64,000 bases of DNA, from the NCBI RefSeq assembly GCF_005405145.1, contig NZ_BJDM01000005.1:1-64000 (forward strand). The letters are read 5' to 3'. Numbering within the stretch: the first letter of the stretch is position 1; the number at the start of each line of letters is the position of its first letter. Under the pieces are notes generated by a model, which did no database searches, was not told where the DNA came from, and saw nothing but the letters and a program-made list of their open reading frames with translations. A program made the position numbers and the translations under genes. Positions 11,101 through 19,765 of the stretch are shown one piece after another. The stretch is from Paucilactobacillus kaifaensis. GTDB taxonomy: Bacteria; Bacillota; Bacilli; Lactobacillales; Lactobacillaceae.

Positions 11101-12569
11101 TGAATTTTTATGACACTGATTTAACAAAACTCCATGATGACTTAGTCAATAAGAAAATAAGTTCAACAGAGTTGACTAAGGCAACGTATGAAAATATTAC
11201 GGCTGATGATGATCAAGTAAAGGCTTTTTTAACACTAGATGAAGAAAATGCTTTAAAAAAGGCTGCAGAGGTTGATCAACAAGGTGTTGCTGCCAATCAA
11301 TTAGTTGCTGGAATTCCTTTGGGTGTCAAAGATAATATTGTCACTAAAGATTTGAAGACCACAGCCGCATCCAAAATTTTAAGTAATTTCAAGCCAATTT
11401 ATGATGCGACTGTTATCGAAAAATTGAAAGCCCAAAACTTTATTAACGCTGGTAAATTGAACTTGGATGAGTTTGCCATGGGTGGTTCGACAGAAAATTC
11501 TGCGTTTCAAACAACACATAATCCTTGGGATCTAACTCGTGTACCTGGTGGTTCTTCTGGTGGTTCGGCTGCTGCGGTAGCTGCTGGAGAAGTGTTAGCT
11601 GCTTTAGGAACCGATACGGGTGGCTCAATTCGCCTCCCAGCTTCATATAATGGTGTTGTGGGTATGAAGCCAACATATGGCCGCGTATCTCGTTGGGGTA
11701 TTATTGCCTTTGGTTCTAGTTTGGATCAAGTGGGTTGGTTAACACAGAGCGTCAAAGATAACGCACTCTTAACATCATTGATTAGCGGTCACGATGATCG
11801 TGATTTAACCTCATCAACTAAAGAAGTACCTAACTTTGCAAGTCAATTAAATGATGATACAAATGTTAAGGGCCTTCGAATTGCTGTTCCTAAGGAATAC
11901 TTAGGAGAGGGTGTAGATGAAAATGTTAAGGCTGTGATTAAGGCTGCCTTAAAACATTATGAATCATTAGGGGCTATCATTGATGAAGTCTCATTACCAA
12001 ATACGCAATACGGAGTTGCAGCTTATTACATTATTTCATCATCAGAGGCGTCATCAAATTTACAACGGTTTGATGGTATTCGTTATGGCGTTCGAGCTAC
12101 TGATGTTAAAAACCTAGAAGATGTTTATGTTCGTTCTCGTTCGGAAGGGTTCGGGGATGAAGTTAAGCGTCGGATCATGCTCGGAACGTTCTCACTTTCT
12201 GCTGGTTTTTATGACGCTTACTTCATGAAAGCAAGCCAAATTAGAACTTTGATTCGCCAAGACTTTGAAAAAGTATTTGAAGATCATGACCTAGTCATGG
12301 GACCTGCTGGCCCAACTGTTGCTTATAAGATTGGTTCTAACATTACTGATCCTAAGTCAATGTACATGAACGATGTTTTGACTGTTCCTGTGAACATGGC
12401 CGGCCTACCTGGAATGTCAATTCCTGCTGGTTTTGCTGATAATATGCCAGTCGGACTACAAATTATTGGAAAGCCATTTGATGAAGAAACAATGTATAAG
12501 GCAGCTTACACGTTCGAACAATCAACTGATTTCCACAAGCAAACACCTAAGTTAGGAGGCCAAAAATAA
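11100..12569 (+). CDS. gatA: Glu-tRNA(Gln) amidotransferase subunit A
   Basis: An amidase-signature enzyme of 489 residues that releases ammonia from glutamine. The Ser-cisSer-Lys triad is visible: Lys77 (GVKDN), Ser152 in the GGSSGGS loop and nucleophile Ser176 in DTGGSIRLP. Length is standard. Its ATG overlaps the gatC stop, and its TAA overlaps the gatB ATG. Confidence 0.97.
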   Translation: MNFYDTDLTKLHDDLVNKKISSTELTKATYENITADDDQVKAFLTLDEENALKKAAEVDQQGVAANQLVAGIPLGVKDNIVTKDLKTTAASKILSNFKPIYDATVIEKLKAQNFINAGKLNLDEFAMGGSTENSAFQTTHNPWDLTRVPGGSSGGSAAAVAAGEVLAALGTDTGGSIRLPASYNGVVGMKPTYGRVSRWGIIAFGSSLDQVGWLTQSVKDNALLTSLISGHDDRDLTSSTKEVPNFASQLNDDTNVKGLRIAVPKEYLGEGVDENVKAVIKAALKHYESLGAIIDEVSLPNTQYGVAAYYIISSSEASSNLQRFDGIRYGVRATDVKNLEDVYVRSRSEGFGDEVKRRIMLGTFSLSAGFYDAYFMKASQIRTLIRQDFEKVFEDHDLVMGPAGPTVAYKIGSNITDPKSMYMNDVLTVPVNMAGLPGMSIPAGFADNMPVGLQIIGKPFDEETMYKAAYTFEQSTDFHKQTPKLGGQK

Positions 12570-13996
12570 TGAATTTTGAAACAACTATTGGACTTGAAGT
12601 CCACGTTGAATTAAAAACTAATTCTAAAATTTTTAGTCCATCGCCAGTCCAATTTGGGTCTGAACCCAATGCAAATACAAACGTGATTGATTGGGGCTAT
12701 CCAGGTGTTTTACCGTCAACCAATAAAGGGGTCGTCGAAGATGGAATTAAAGCTGCATTAGCTTTACATGCTGAGATTGAACAGAATCCACACTTTGATC
12801 GTAAAAACTATTTCTACCCTGATAATCCAAAAGCTTATCAAATTTCACAATCAGAAACACCATTAGCACATGATGGCTGGATTGAAATTGAAGTGGATGG
12901 TGAAAAAAAGAAAATTGGAATTGCCGAGATGCATATTGAAGAAGATGCCGGTAAGAACACGCATAGTCCTAATGGCTTTTCATTCGTTGATTTAAACCGT
13001 CAAGGAACCCCATTAATTGAAATTGTTTCTAAGCCAGATATTACTTCTCCAGATGAAGCATATGCTTATCTCGAAGCTTTACGCCAACGCATTCAGTTTA
13101 CTGGTGTTTCTGACGTTAAGATGGAAGAAGGATCCATGCGAGTCGATGTCAATATTTCAATTCGCCCAATCGGTTCTGATAAGTATGGTACTAAAACCGA
13201 ATTGAAGAACTTAAACTCATTTAACTATGTTCGTAAGGGACTAGCTTTTGAAGAACAGCGACAACAACGGGTCTTAATGTCTGGTGGCACGATTGGACAA
13301 GAAACTCGTCGTTATGATGAAGCTAGTGGTCAAACAATTTTAATGCGTGTTAAAGAAGGTTCAGATGATTATCGTTACTTCCCAGAACCAGATTTACCGG
13401 TTCTAGAAATTAGTGACGACTGGATTAACGAAATAAAAGCAGACATGCCTGAAATGCCAAGTAATCGTCGTGATCGTTATGTCAATGAACTAGGACTGAA
13501 AGAATACGATGCAATGGTCTTGACGCAAACCAAAGAAATGTCAGACTTTTTTGAAGCAGCTGTTGCAAAAGGTGCTGATGCTAAGATGACCGCTAATTAC
13601 CTGATGGGTGATGTGAATGCCTATTTGAATGATAATCAGGTTGATTTACAAGATACTAAATTAACACCGGAAAACTTAGCCGGCATGGTTAAATTAATTG
13701 ATGATGGAACTATCTCAACTAAGATGGCTAAGAAAGTCTTTAAGGCAATTACTAATGGTGAAGAACCTGCTAGCTATGTCAAAGAACATGGATTGGTGCA
13801 ATTGTCTGATCCAGCTCAATTACAGCCAATCATTGATGAAGTATTAGCTAATAACGAACAGTCAATTGAAGACTTCAAGAATGGTAAGGACCGTGCTGTT
13901 GGTTATTTAGTGGGTCAAATCATGAAACAAACGCATGGTCAAGCCAACCCACAAGTGGTCAATCAATTATTAATGAAATCACTTAAAGCATTATAA
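12569..13996 (+). CDS. gatB: Glu-tRNA(Gln) amidotransferase subunit B
   Basis: The tRNA- and ATP-binding subunit, 475 residues. It activates the glutamyl group by phosphorylation and accepts ammonia from GatA. The cradle domain holds the family sequences [11 protein letters not shown] at the N-terminus, IEEDAGK and [10 protein letters not shown]. The C-terminal helical/YqeY-like tail is present ([17 protein letters not shown]). It completes the gatCAB operon, with dagK 21 bases further on. Confidence 0.97.
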   Translation: MNFETTIGLEVHVELKTNSKIFSPSPVQFGSEPNANTNVIDWGYPGVLPSTNKGVVEDGIKAALALHAEIEQNPHFDRKNYFYPDNPKAYQISQSETPLAHDGWIEIEVDGEKKKIGIAEMHIEEDAGKNTHSPNGFSFVDLNRQGTPLIEIVSKPDITSPDEAYAYLEALRQRIQFTGVSDVKMEEGSMRVDVNISIRPIGSDKYGTKTELKNLNSFNYVRKGLAFEEQRQQRVLMSGGTIGQETRRYDEASGQTILMRVKEGSDDYRYFPEPDLPVLEISDDWINEIKADMPEMPSNRRDRYVNELGLKEYDAMVLTQTKEMSDFFEAAVAKGADAKMTANYLMGDVNAYLNDNQVDLQDTKLTPENLAGMVKLIDDGTISTKMAKKVFKAITNGEEPASYVKEHGLVQLSDPAQLQPIIDEVLANNEQSIEDFKNGKDRAVGYLVGQIMKQTHGQANPQVVNQLLMKSLKAL

Positions 13997-14017
13997 GCAA
14001 AATGGAGGAATTTAAGT

Positions 14018-15046
14018 ATGCGTAAACGGGCACGGATAATTTATAATCCAACTTCAGGCCGTGAAGCCTTGAAAAGTGACTTAGTGGATATTCTGGCGAT
14101 TTATGAACGCGCTGGATATGAAACTAGTGCCTTTGCTACTACTCCAGAGCCTAATTCTGCGAGGGATGAGGCCACACGTGCGGCTAAAGAAAAGTTTGAC
14201 TTAATTGTTGCTGCCGGTGGTGATGGTACGATTAATGAAGTAGTTAACGGTATTGGTGGGCTTAGACATCGCCCCAAGATGGCCATAATTCCCGCTGGGA
14301 CAACTAATGATTATGCACGTGCCTTGCGTATCCCTCGTGAGGATCCGATTGGTGCAGCTAAAATAATTTTGAAAAAGCAATCAATTATGATGGATATTGG
14401 TAAAGCTGGTGAGAATTATTTTATCAATATTGCCGGTGGTGGGCTGTTAACTGAATTAACATATGATGTACCATCAAGTGTCAAATCATTATTTGGTTAT
14501 CTGGCTTATATTGTAAAAGGTGCTGAATTATTACCTCGAATTAAACCAATTCAAATGGATCTTAAGTTTGATGGTGGTGAGTTTAAGGGTAAGGCGTCAA
14601 TGTTTTTACTGGCACTGACTAACTCAGTTGGTGGCTTCGAACAGATCGTTCCGGATGCTTCGCTTGATGATGGTAAATTCACCATGATTATTGTTAAAAC
14701 TAGTAACGTGGTTGAAATTATGCGCTTAATGACTTTGGTGCTAAATGGTGGGAAACATGTTGAGGACCCTAAAATTATTTATCGTAAAACATCTAAACTA
14801 GTTGCTAAGCCAGTCGATGAACGAATGATGATTAATTTAGACGGCGAGTATGGTGGAGATGCGCCAATGACGTTTGAAAATTTGGCACGACATATTGAAA
14901 TGGTGGCTAATTTGGATGCCATTCCAGATGATGCTGTTACGGGGATATCACCAGAAGTACGACGTGCCGAAGATAGGTTTGTTAAAGAAGTTCAAAAACT
15001 ACCTGAAGATCAAACTATGTTAGATAATGATGGAACAGTAAAATAG
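14018..15046 (+). CDS. dagK: Diacylglycerol kinase DgkB/DagK
   Basis: A soluble lipid kinase of 342 residues that phosphorylates diacylglycerol released in lipoteichoic acid synthesis, returning it to phospholipid synthesis. The nucleotide-binding motif AAGGDGTINEVVNG is clear, and RRIIYNPTSGRE-type sequence begins the catalytic domain. It has a GGAGG site and follows gatB closely, as in other lactobacilli. The acidic C-terminal tail (EDQTMLDNDGTVK) is variable in the family. Confidence 0.93.
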   Translation: MRKRARIIYNPTSGREALKSDLVDILAIYERAGYETSAFATTPEPNSARDEATRAAKEKFDLIVAAGGDGTINEVVNGIGGLRHRPKMAIIPAGTTNDYARALRIPREDPIGAAKIILKKQSIMMDIGKAGENYFINIAGGGLLTELTYDVPSSVKSLFGYLAYIVKGAELLPRIKPIQMDLKFDGGEFKGKASMFLLALTNSVGGFEQIVPDASLDDGKFTMIIVKTSNVVEIMRLMTLVLNGGKHVEDPKIIYRKTSKLVAKPVDERMMINLDGEYGGDAPMTFENLARHIEMVANLDAIPDDAVTGISPEVRRAEDRFVKEVQKLPEDQTMLDNDGTVK

Positions 15047-15054
15047 GTTAACGA

Positions 15055-15093
15055 GAGCAGAATGTGGTAGAATTACTATTGTTCTGCTTTTTT
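15055..15093 (+). terminator. Terminator of the gatCAB-dagK operon
   Basis: GAGCAGAA pairs with TTCTGCTT, followed by a T-run at 15088-15093. The loop is about 19 nt. Confidence 0.75.
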
Positions 15094-15128
15094 AGACGGA
15101 TTTTTTAGGATGTTGAATATGATTTGAT

Positions 15129-15249
15129 GTGTTCGTGCGGGTAGACACCTAGAGCCGAACCAGAAATAACAATTAATAAATCAAAGTCCGATTTATTAAT
15201 CATTATTTCTAATTTATCCTACGGTATCTGAACGCCCTTACTCACACTT
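15129..15249 (-). repeat. Long hairpin element C (minus orientation)
   Basis: Read on the minus strand it begins AGTGTGAG and contains GGGCGTTCAGATACCGTAGG, close to the bulge sequence of element A (GCGTTAAGATGTTGTAGG). The inner arm AGAAATAATGATTAATAAATC pairs with the opposite arm around a loop shared with element A (AATAAATCGG). The outer arms are more degraded than in A or B. It ends a few bases before the rlmD ribosome site. Confidence 0.7.
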
Positions 15250-15271
15250 TTTTACTACAAGGAGAAAAAAA

Positions 15272-16636
15272 TTGAAACTTAATACACCGGTACACAAAAA
15301 TGAAACATTAGATGGCACGGTTATGGATTTAACCTATCAAGGGATGGGTGTGGTTAAGGTTGATAACTTTCCAATCTTTATTCCCAATGCTTTACCTAGC
15401 GAAGAAATCACCTATGGGGTTACTAAAGTAAGCAAAAACTATGCATTTGGTCGGGTTGTTGATTGGAAAAAGAAGAGTGCTGATCGGGTTGAGGTGAAAA
15501 ATAAACAATATACTCAAACTGGTATTGCACCCTTACAACATTTAGCTTATCCAGCACAATTGAAATTTAAACAGCAACAAATTGCTGAGCTGTTGCAAAA
15601 ATCACATTTGGATATTGAAGTTTTACCTACTCTGGGGATGGACAATCCATCTCAATATCGTAATAAAGCACAAGTTCCGGTTAGAATGGTACGTGGTCAG
15701 CTACAGACTGGGTTTTACAAACGGGGTAGCCATGAATTAGTACCCATTGAAGATTTTTATATTCAAGATCCTAAAATTGATGCTGCAATCATTGTTGTTC
15801 GGGACCTATTACGAAAATTTCATATTGAACCATATGATGAACAAACGAATAAAGGAGTCATCAAGACAGTTATGGTTCGCCGAGGTTTTTATAGTCATGA
15901 AATGATGGTTGTATTGGTAACGAAGACCAAAAAACTACCCATGGTCCAAGAATTAATGGATGGTATTACAACACAATTACCAGAAGTTAAAAGTATTGTA
16001 CAAAATGTTAATTCAGCCAAAACTAATGTTTTATTGGGTGAAAAGAACTTCACTATTTTTGGTAAACCAACGATTGATGATCAATTGATGGGCATTAATT
16101 TTACAATTTCGCCAAACTCATTTTATCAAGTGAACCCACAACAAACGGAGAAATTATATCAACGAGCAATTGAGCAAGCTGAATTAACTGGTACTGAAAC
16201 TGTTATTGATGCGTATTGTGGAATTGGCACAATTTCATTGGCTGTTGCACAGCATGCGGCTGAAGTCTACGGGGTTGAAATTGTCGAAGACGCCGTTCAA
16301 GATGCTAAACATAATGCTAAACGTAATAAGATTAACAATGCTCATTTTGTGGTCGGCAAAGCCGAAGATCAAATGGCAAAATGGCAAGAAGATGGAATGA
16401 AACCAGATGTGATTATGGTCGATCCACCACGAAAGGGTCTAGCTCCTGAGTTAATCGAAGCTGCTACTAAGATGGAACCAAAAAAGGTAGTTTATGTCAG
16501 TTGTAATCCAGCTACTTTGGTTCGTGACATTCAACTGTTTGCTACACAAGGTTATACAGTTAAGCAGCCAATTCAACCAGTTGACCAGTTTCCACAGACT
16601 ACACATATCGAGAGTATTACAGTTTTAAGCCGTTAA
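15272..16636 (+). CDS. rlmD: 23S rRNA (uracil-5-)-methyltransferase RlmD/RumA family
   Basis: A SAM-dependent RNA methyltransferase of 454 residues with an N-terminal TRAM domain (VMDLTYQGMGVVKV), SAM site VIDAYCGIGTISL and catalytic Cys411 in VSCNPATLVRD. It should make m5U in 23S rRNA. The cysteines that bind a 4Fe-4S cluster in E. coli RumA are absent here (TQTGIAPLQHL in their place). I believe this is normal for some Gram-positive members. TTG start after AAGGAGAAA. Confidence 0.92.
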   Translation: MKLNTPVHKNETLDGTVMDLTYQGMGVVKVDNFPIFIPNALPSEEITYGVTKVSKNYAFGRVVDWKKKSADRVEVKNKQYTQTGIAPLQHLAYPAQLKFKQQQIAELLQKSHLDIEVLPTLGMDNPSQYRNKAQVPVRMVRGQLQTGFYKRGSHELVPIEDFYIQDPKIDAAIIVVRDLLRKFHIEPYDEQTNKGVIKTVMVRRGFYSHEMMVVLVTKTKKLPMVQELMDGITTQLPEVKSIVQNVNSAKTNVLLGEKNFTIFGKPTIDDQLMGINFTISPNSFYQVNPQQTEKLYQRAIEQAELTGTETVIDAYCGIGTISLAVAQHAAEVYGVEIVEDAVQDAKHNAKRNKINNAHFVVGKAEDQMAKWQEDGMKPDVIMVDPPRKGLAPELIEAATKMEPKKVVYVSCNPATLVRDIQLFATQGYTVKQPIQPVDQFPQTTHIESITVLSR

Positions 16637-16670
16637 ATCTTAATTTAATTACTATATTAAACATATGCAA

Positions 16671-16705
16671 AAGCACCTAATTCAATGAATTAGGTGCTTT
16701 TTTTT
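16671..16705 (+). terminator. Terminator of rlmD
   Basis: AAGCACCTAATTC pairs with GAATTAGGTGCTT, followed by eight or more T residues. Confidence 0.92.
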
Positions 16706-16761
16706 CAATAAAAAAGTTCGACATATTGTAAATCTAAATAAGTGATTGTTGTTATTACTTA

Positions 16762-16793
16762 TTTTGAATTTCTACTTGGGTAGAAATTCAAAA
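16762..16793. repeat. Perfect 14-bp inverted repeat
   Basis: TTTTGAATTTCTAC, a four-base loop TTGG, then GTAGAAATTCAAAA. There is no T-run. It lies between the rlmD terminator and the promoter of the glycosyltransferase gene, so a regulator site or small RNA hairpin is possible. Confidence 0.75.
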
Positions 16794-16855
16794 GATTTGT
16801 GAAGAATATAAAAATGATGAGTGATGGAATATTATTTTTATCGAAAGCTATTTAT

Positions 16856-16883
16856 TTGACCAAATCAAAATTCCGTTCATAAT
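16856..16883 (+). promoter_or_regulatory. Promoter of the GT2 gene
   Basis: TTGACC (16856-16861) and CATAAT (16878-16883) with 16-bp spacing. TGGAGG and the ATG follow at once. Confidence 0.6.
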
Positions 16884-16906
16884 AATGACAAAATGGAGGT
16901 CTGAAT

Positions 16907-17617
16907 ATGAAATTAAGTGTGGTTGTACCGACTTATAATTTGGGCACATACGTAAAGGCATTATTACAGGATTTGGAAGCCCAAACAGCTATATTTGAAT
17001 TATGGTTAATTGATGATGGGTCGACCGACAATACTTTTAAGCAGTTAGAAGAATTTGTTCAGGGTCATTCAGAATTTCATGTGGTTCAATTACCTCATCG
17101 AGGTGTTTCTGTAGCACGAAATTATGGTCTTTTACACTCTACTGGTGATGCAATTACTTTCATTGATGGTGACGACATGATAGCTGATAAATTTGTTGAA
17201 ACAATGGTTGATGGTTTACAACGCGGCGCGGTAATGGCGGCAGTCGGATATGAATGGTACCGGAGACCTAGAACACAGTCCAATGAATTTATTGAAGTTG
17301 ATCAACAAACAATGTTTGATCAAGTTTCTCAACACGGCAGTGAAATTGGCGGTTATGTGTGGAATAAGGCTTTTAATCGGCAGGAAATAATTAATGCGGA
17401 TTTAAAATTTGATGAATCACTACATTTGGCAGAAGATTACCTTTTTACAGCGTCATTTGTGGCGCACACACCTGGAAAATACGTATATTTGCCCCGTGTT
17501 TTATATACAAAACGTAATCGTCCTGATAGTACCATCCATATGGCCACATCGCGAGATCGGTTGGAGGAAGATGGTGTATTCGAACAGATTAGAGCAATGG
17601 AAAAGATGATCAAATAA
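16907..17617 (+). CDS. Family 2 glycosyltransferase
   Basis: A GT-A fold transferase of 236 residues. The N-terminus LSVVVPTYNLGTYV, the nucleotide-sugar motif LIDDGSTDNT and the metal-binding DGDD (about 88-91) are present, as is HLAEDYLFT near the acceptor site. There is no membrane segment, so it is cytoplasmic. It is short but within the range of GT2 enzymes. It stands alone with its own promoter and terminator, so its acceptor is unknown; a cell-wall polymer or lipid is likely. Confidence 0.85.
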   Translation: MKLSVVVPTYNLGTYVKALLQDLEAQTAIFELWLIDDGSTDNTFKQLEEFVQGHSEFHVVQLPHRGVSVARNYGLLHSTGDAITFIDGDDMIADKFVETMVDGLQRGAVMAAVGYEWYRRPRTQSNEFIEVDQQTMFDQVSQHGSEIGGYVWNKAFNRQEIINADLKFDESLHLAEDYLFTASFVAHTPGKYVYLPRVLYTKRNRPDSTIHMATSRDRLEEDGVFEQIRAMEKMIK

Positions 17618-17642
17618 TATTCAATCGATATTTAGAGAATAA

Positions 17643-17687
17643 AATTAGGCGGCGCAAAAATGTATTTTTTACGCAGCCTAATTTTAT
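17643..17687. terminator. Bidirectional terminator between GT2 and the DUF554 pseudogene
   Basis: AAATTAGGC-GGC pairs with GC-AGCCTAATTT around an AT-rich loop. T-rich flanks occur on both strands of two convergent genes. Confidence 0.65.
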
Positions 17688-17735
17688 ATTCATTGAGAAT
17701 TATTGCTAAATCGTTGGAAAAAGAATTTTGTTTTT

Positions 17736-18463
17736 TTAAAGTATCGGTAAGATAACAGTAATCCACAACCAAGAAATAGGCATGACAATGATCATGGTTG
17801 GAATCATATCAGCAGTTGGAAACATTTTTAGTTGAACCATTCTAAAACCAGTTGCTAACATTAAAACACCACCAGCAGCTTTGAAATCAAAGATCATGGC
17901 TGCGGTAGTAAGCGGATAAATTAGGTGAGCTGCAAAGAATAGAATAATAAAAATGATAAACTGTGGAATTGCGATTAACGATACAACGTAACCTAAGTTA
18001 GCAGCAAAAATAGCAGCGGTGAAAAAATCAAGAATTGATTTAGAAATCAAAATAGTGGCATCTCCGTTCATTCCTTCTGTCAGGGCACCATAGATCCCGG
18101 TTCCACTAGCACAAAATAACACAATAACGGTAACTAACGTTGCGTCGAATGTTTTTTTTGATCGATTCCGGTGGGTGAAGAGATAAATCTTGAAATTAAT
18201 TTTTGCATTTGGTTCGCTCCACGGTTGATCCAATCACCAAGATGAATCATTAATCCAAAACCAGTACCAATGATGATAGAAAAGATAACTGCTGCCATGT
18301 TTTTCATTGGGACAATAGCGTAGAACCCCATTGTCATCGAACAAATCCCAAATGGCATATTTAGTCCATCTTTTAGACCGGTAGACATTCTTTTACCACC
18401 AAGTGCACCAAAAATTCCACCTAATAAAACTGATAAAGCATTAATTGTGATACCGACTGGTAT
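17736..18463 (-). pseudogene. DUF554 (YqgA/YdfK-like) membrane protein, frameshifted
   Basis: Two overlapping reading frames together make a whole DUF554 membrane protein: ITINALSVLLGG, STGLKDGLNMPFGICSMTMG and GDWIN in the first part, then GIYGALTEGMNGD through MPISWLW in the second. The frames switch at a run of eight A (minus strand, near 18151-18158); nine would join them. The expected start codon position holds ATA (18463-18461) instead of ATG, preceded by AGGAAA. It is probably a decaying gene. A sequencing error in the homopolymer is the main alternative for the frameshift, but not for the start codon. Confidence 0.75.
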
Positions 18464-18555
18464 GAAAAGGTTTCCTAAGTTTTACGATTATTGCTAACCA
18501 ACCTAGTAGTCTACAGATTAATAATTGTGAGAACAATTCAACTTTTGTGCTAAAA

Positions 18556-18572
18556 TATTCCAAATAGGAATA
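18556..18572. promoter_or_regulatory. Operator dyad 1 of the LysR regulator
   Basis: TATTCC-AAATA-GGAATA is a perfect 6-bp dyad with the T-N11-A spacing typical of LysR-type operators. It lies 18 bases before the regulator's own ATG and overlaps a likely -10 (TAAAAT, 18551-18556), which suggests autoregulation. The same dyad recurs at 19484-19500. Confidence 0.75.
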
Positions 18573-18589
18573 AGTAGATAGGAGTCAAC

Positions 18590-19477
18590 ATGGATACTCG
18601 AAAATTAGCAACATTTGCTGACTTGGCACAAACTAAAAATTATAGTAAGACTGCAGAACGAATCTTTGCCACCCAGGCAACAGTGTCGAAACATATCCTA
18701 GCCTTAGAAAAGGAATGGAATGTGGAACTTTTTTCGCGTGCTCATCGCACAGTGACTTTAACACCGGCCGGAAGAGCAATTCTACCAGATGTATTGGCAT
18801 TATTACAAACGGAGCAAAAATTGAACCAAACGATTCACGAGCAAAGTTCCAATGAAACTAAAACATTGGTAATTAAGGGTATTCCATCAATTTCGCAATA
18901 TCAGGCTTTCAATGTAATTACCGAATTTGCACGGCAATATCCGGATATCAATCTCAAATTTAGTGAAGCGGAGACTGAGATATTGCTAGATACGCTAGAT
19001 GATGATAATGCTGATATTGTGTTTACACGGCTTTTTGGTGAGGCTCAATCGCGCTATGAGTTGTTAGCTAATGAGCGCGACTACTTTGTTGCACTAATGC
19101 CGAAAACAAACCCGTTGGCAAATAAGCAGACGTTAACTGCAAAAATGTTAAAAAACGAATCGTTTTTATTGCTAGATGCATCGACGAATCTGTTTGAACC
19201 AATTGTTACATTATTAAAGCATGATGGAATTGATCCTCACATTACCTATGAGGGACGAAGGATCGACTTGATTTTGGAAATGTTGAATCGAGGTATGGGA
19301 GTTTCAATCATGATGAACAAGTCATTTGATTTAACAGATTACAAAAATGTAGTGGCCATTCCAATTGAGCCCAAAAAGTACAGTCAGTTAGCTTTTTTAC
19401 GACGCCATGGGAAGCATTCGGCAAGTAGTGATTTGTTCTGGAAGTTTGCACAGACACACGCACAAAAACTGGAATAA
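18590..19477 (+). CDS. LysR-type regulator of the gallate decarboxylase operon
   Basis: 295 residues: winged helix-turn-helix at the N-terminus (LAQTKNYSKTAERIFATQAT, VSKHILALEKEWNVELFSR) and a periplasmic-binding-like effector domain from about residue 90. It lies directly upstream of lpdC on the same strand and is flanked by two matching dyads, so it very likely senses a phenolic acid and controls lpdCBD. The effector is an inference from context. An AGGAG site precedes the ATG. Confidence 0.9.
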   Translation: MDTRKLATFADLAQTKNYSKTAERIFATQATVSKHILALEKEWNVELFSRAHRTVTLTPAGRAILPDVLALLQTEQKLNQTIHEQSSNETKTLVIKGIPSISQYQAFNVITEFARQYPDINLKFSEAETEILLDTLDDDNADIVFTRLFGEAQSRYELLANERDYFVALMPKTNPLANKQTLTAKMLKNESFLLLDASTNLFEPIVTLLKHDGIDPHITYEGRRIDLILEMLNRGMGVSIMMNKSFDLTDYKNVVAIPIEPKKYSQLAFLRRHGKHSASSDLFWKFAQTHAQKLE

Positions 19478-19483
19478 CTGAGC

Positions 19484-19500
19484 TATTCCATAATGGAATA
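19484..19500. promoter_or_regulatory. Operator dyad 2, upstream of lpdC
   Basis: TATTCC-ATAAT-GGAATA has the same half-sites and spacing as the dyad at 18556. Its centre is about 63 bases before the predicted lpd transcription start, the usual position of a LysR activation site. Confidence 0.8.
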
Positions 19501-19519
19501 ATTGTAGTGGCAACTTGAA

Positions 19520-19548
19520 TTGTTAGCCTGATTAAATTGAATTACAAT
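19520..19548 (+). promoter_or_regulatory. Promoter of lpdCBD
   Basis: TTGTTA (19520-19525), 17 bp, TACAAT (19543-19548). A start near 19555 would give a leader of about 210 nt that contains hairpin element D. Confidence 0.65.
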
Positions 19549-19629
19549 GACTTTGTAAGTTAATGAACGGTGTTAGTTTGGTTGGATAAGGGATGACGTT
19601 AATTGGCTGGAATAACACTTGGTATTTTG

Positions 19630-19748
19630 AAACGTGCTAATTCAGCCAGGCGTTTAGAGCTAAGCTAATTAAGCATCATTCGCTGAAATCATGCGAATAA
19701 TGCTTAATCAACTTAGATTACAACACCTAACCGGCTGAATTAGCACTC
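19630..19748 (-). repeat. Long hairpin element D (minus orientation)
   Basis: Outer arms GTGCTAATTCAGCC and GGCTGAATTAGCAC are a perfect 14 bp. The inner arm around AAGCATCATTCGC pairs with GCGAATAATGCTT. The ends on the minus strand are AGAGTGC and GCACGTTT, and the conserved CTAAACGCCT segment occupies the bulge as in A. It ends 6 bases before the AGGAGG of lpdC, so it lies in the operon leader. Confidence 0.85.
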
Positions 19749-19765
19749 TATAATAGGAGGCTAAC

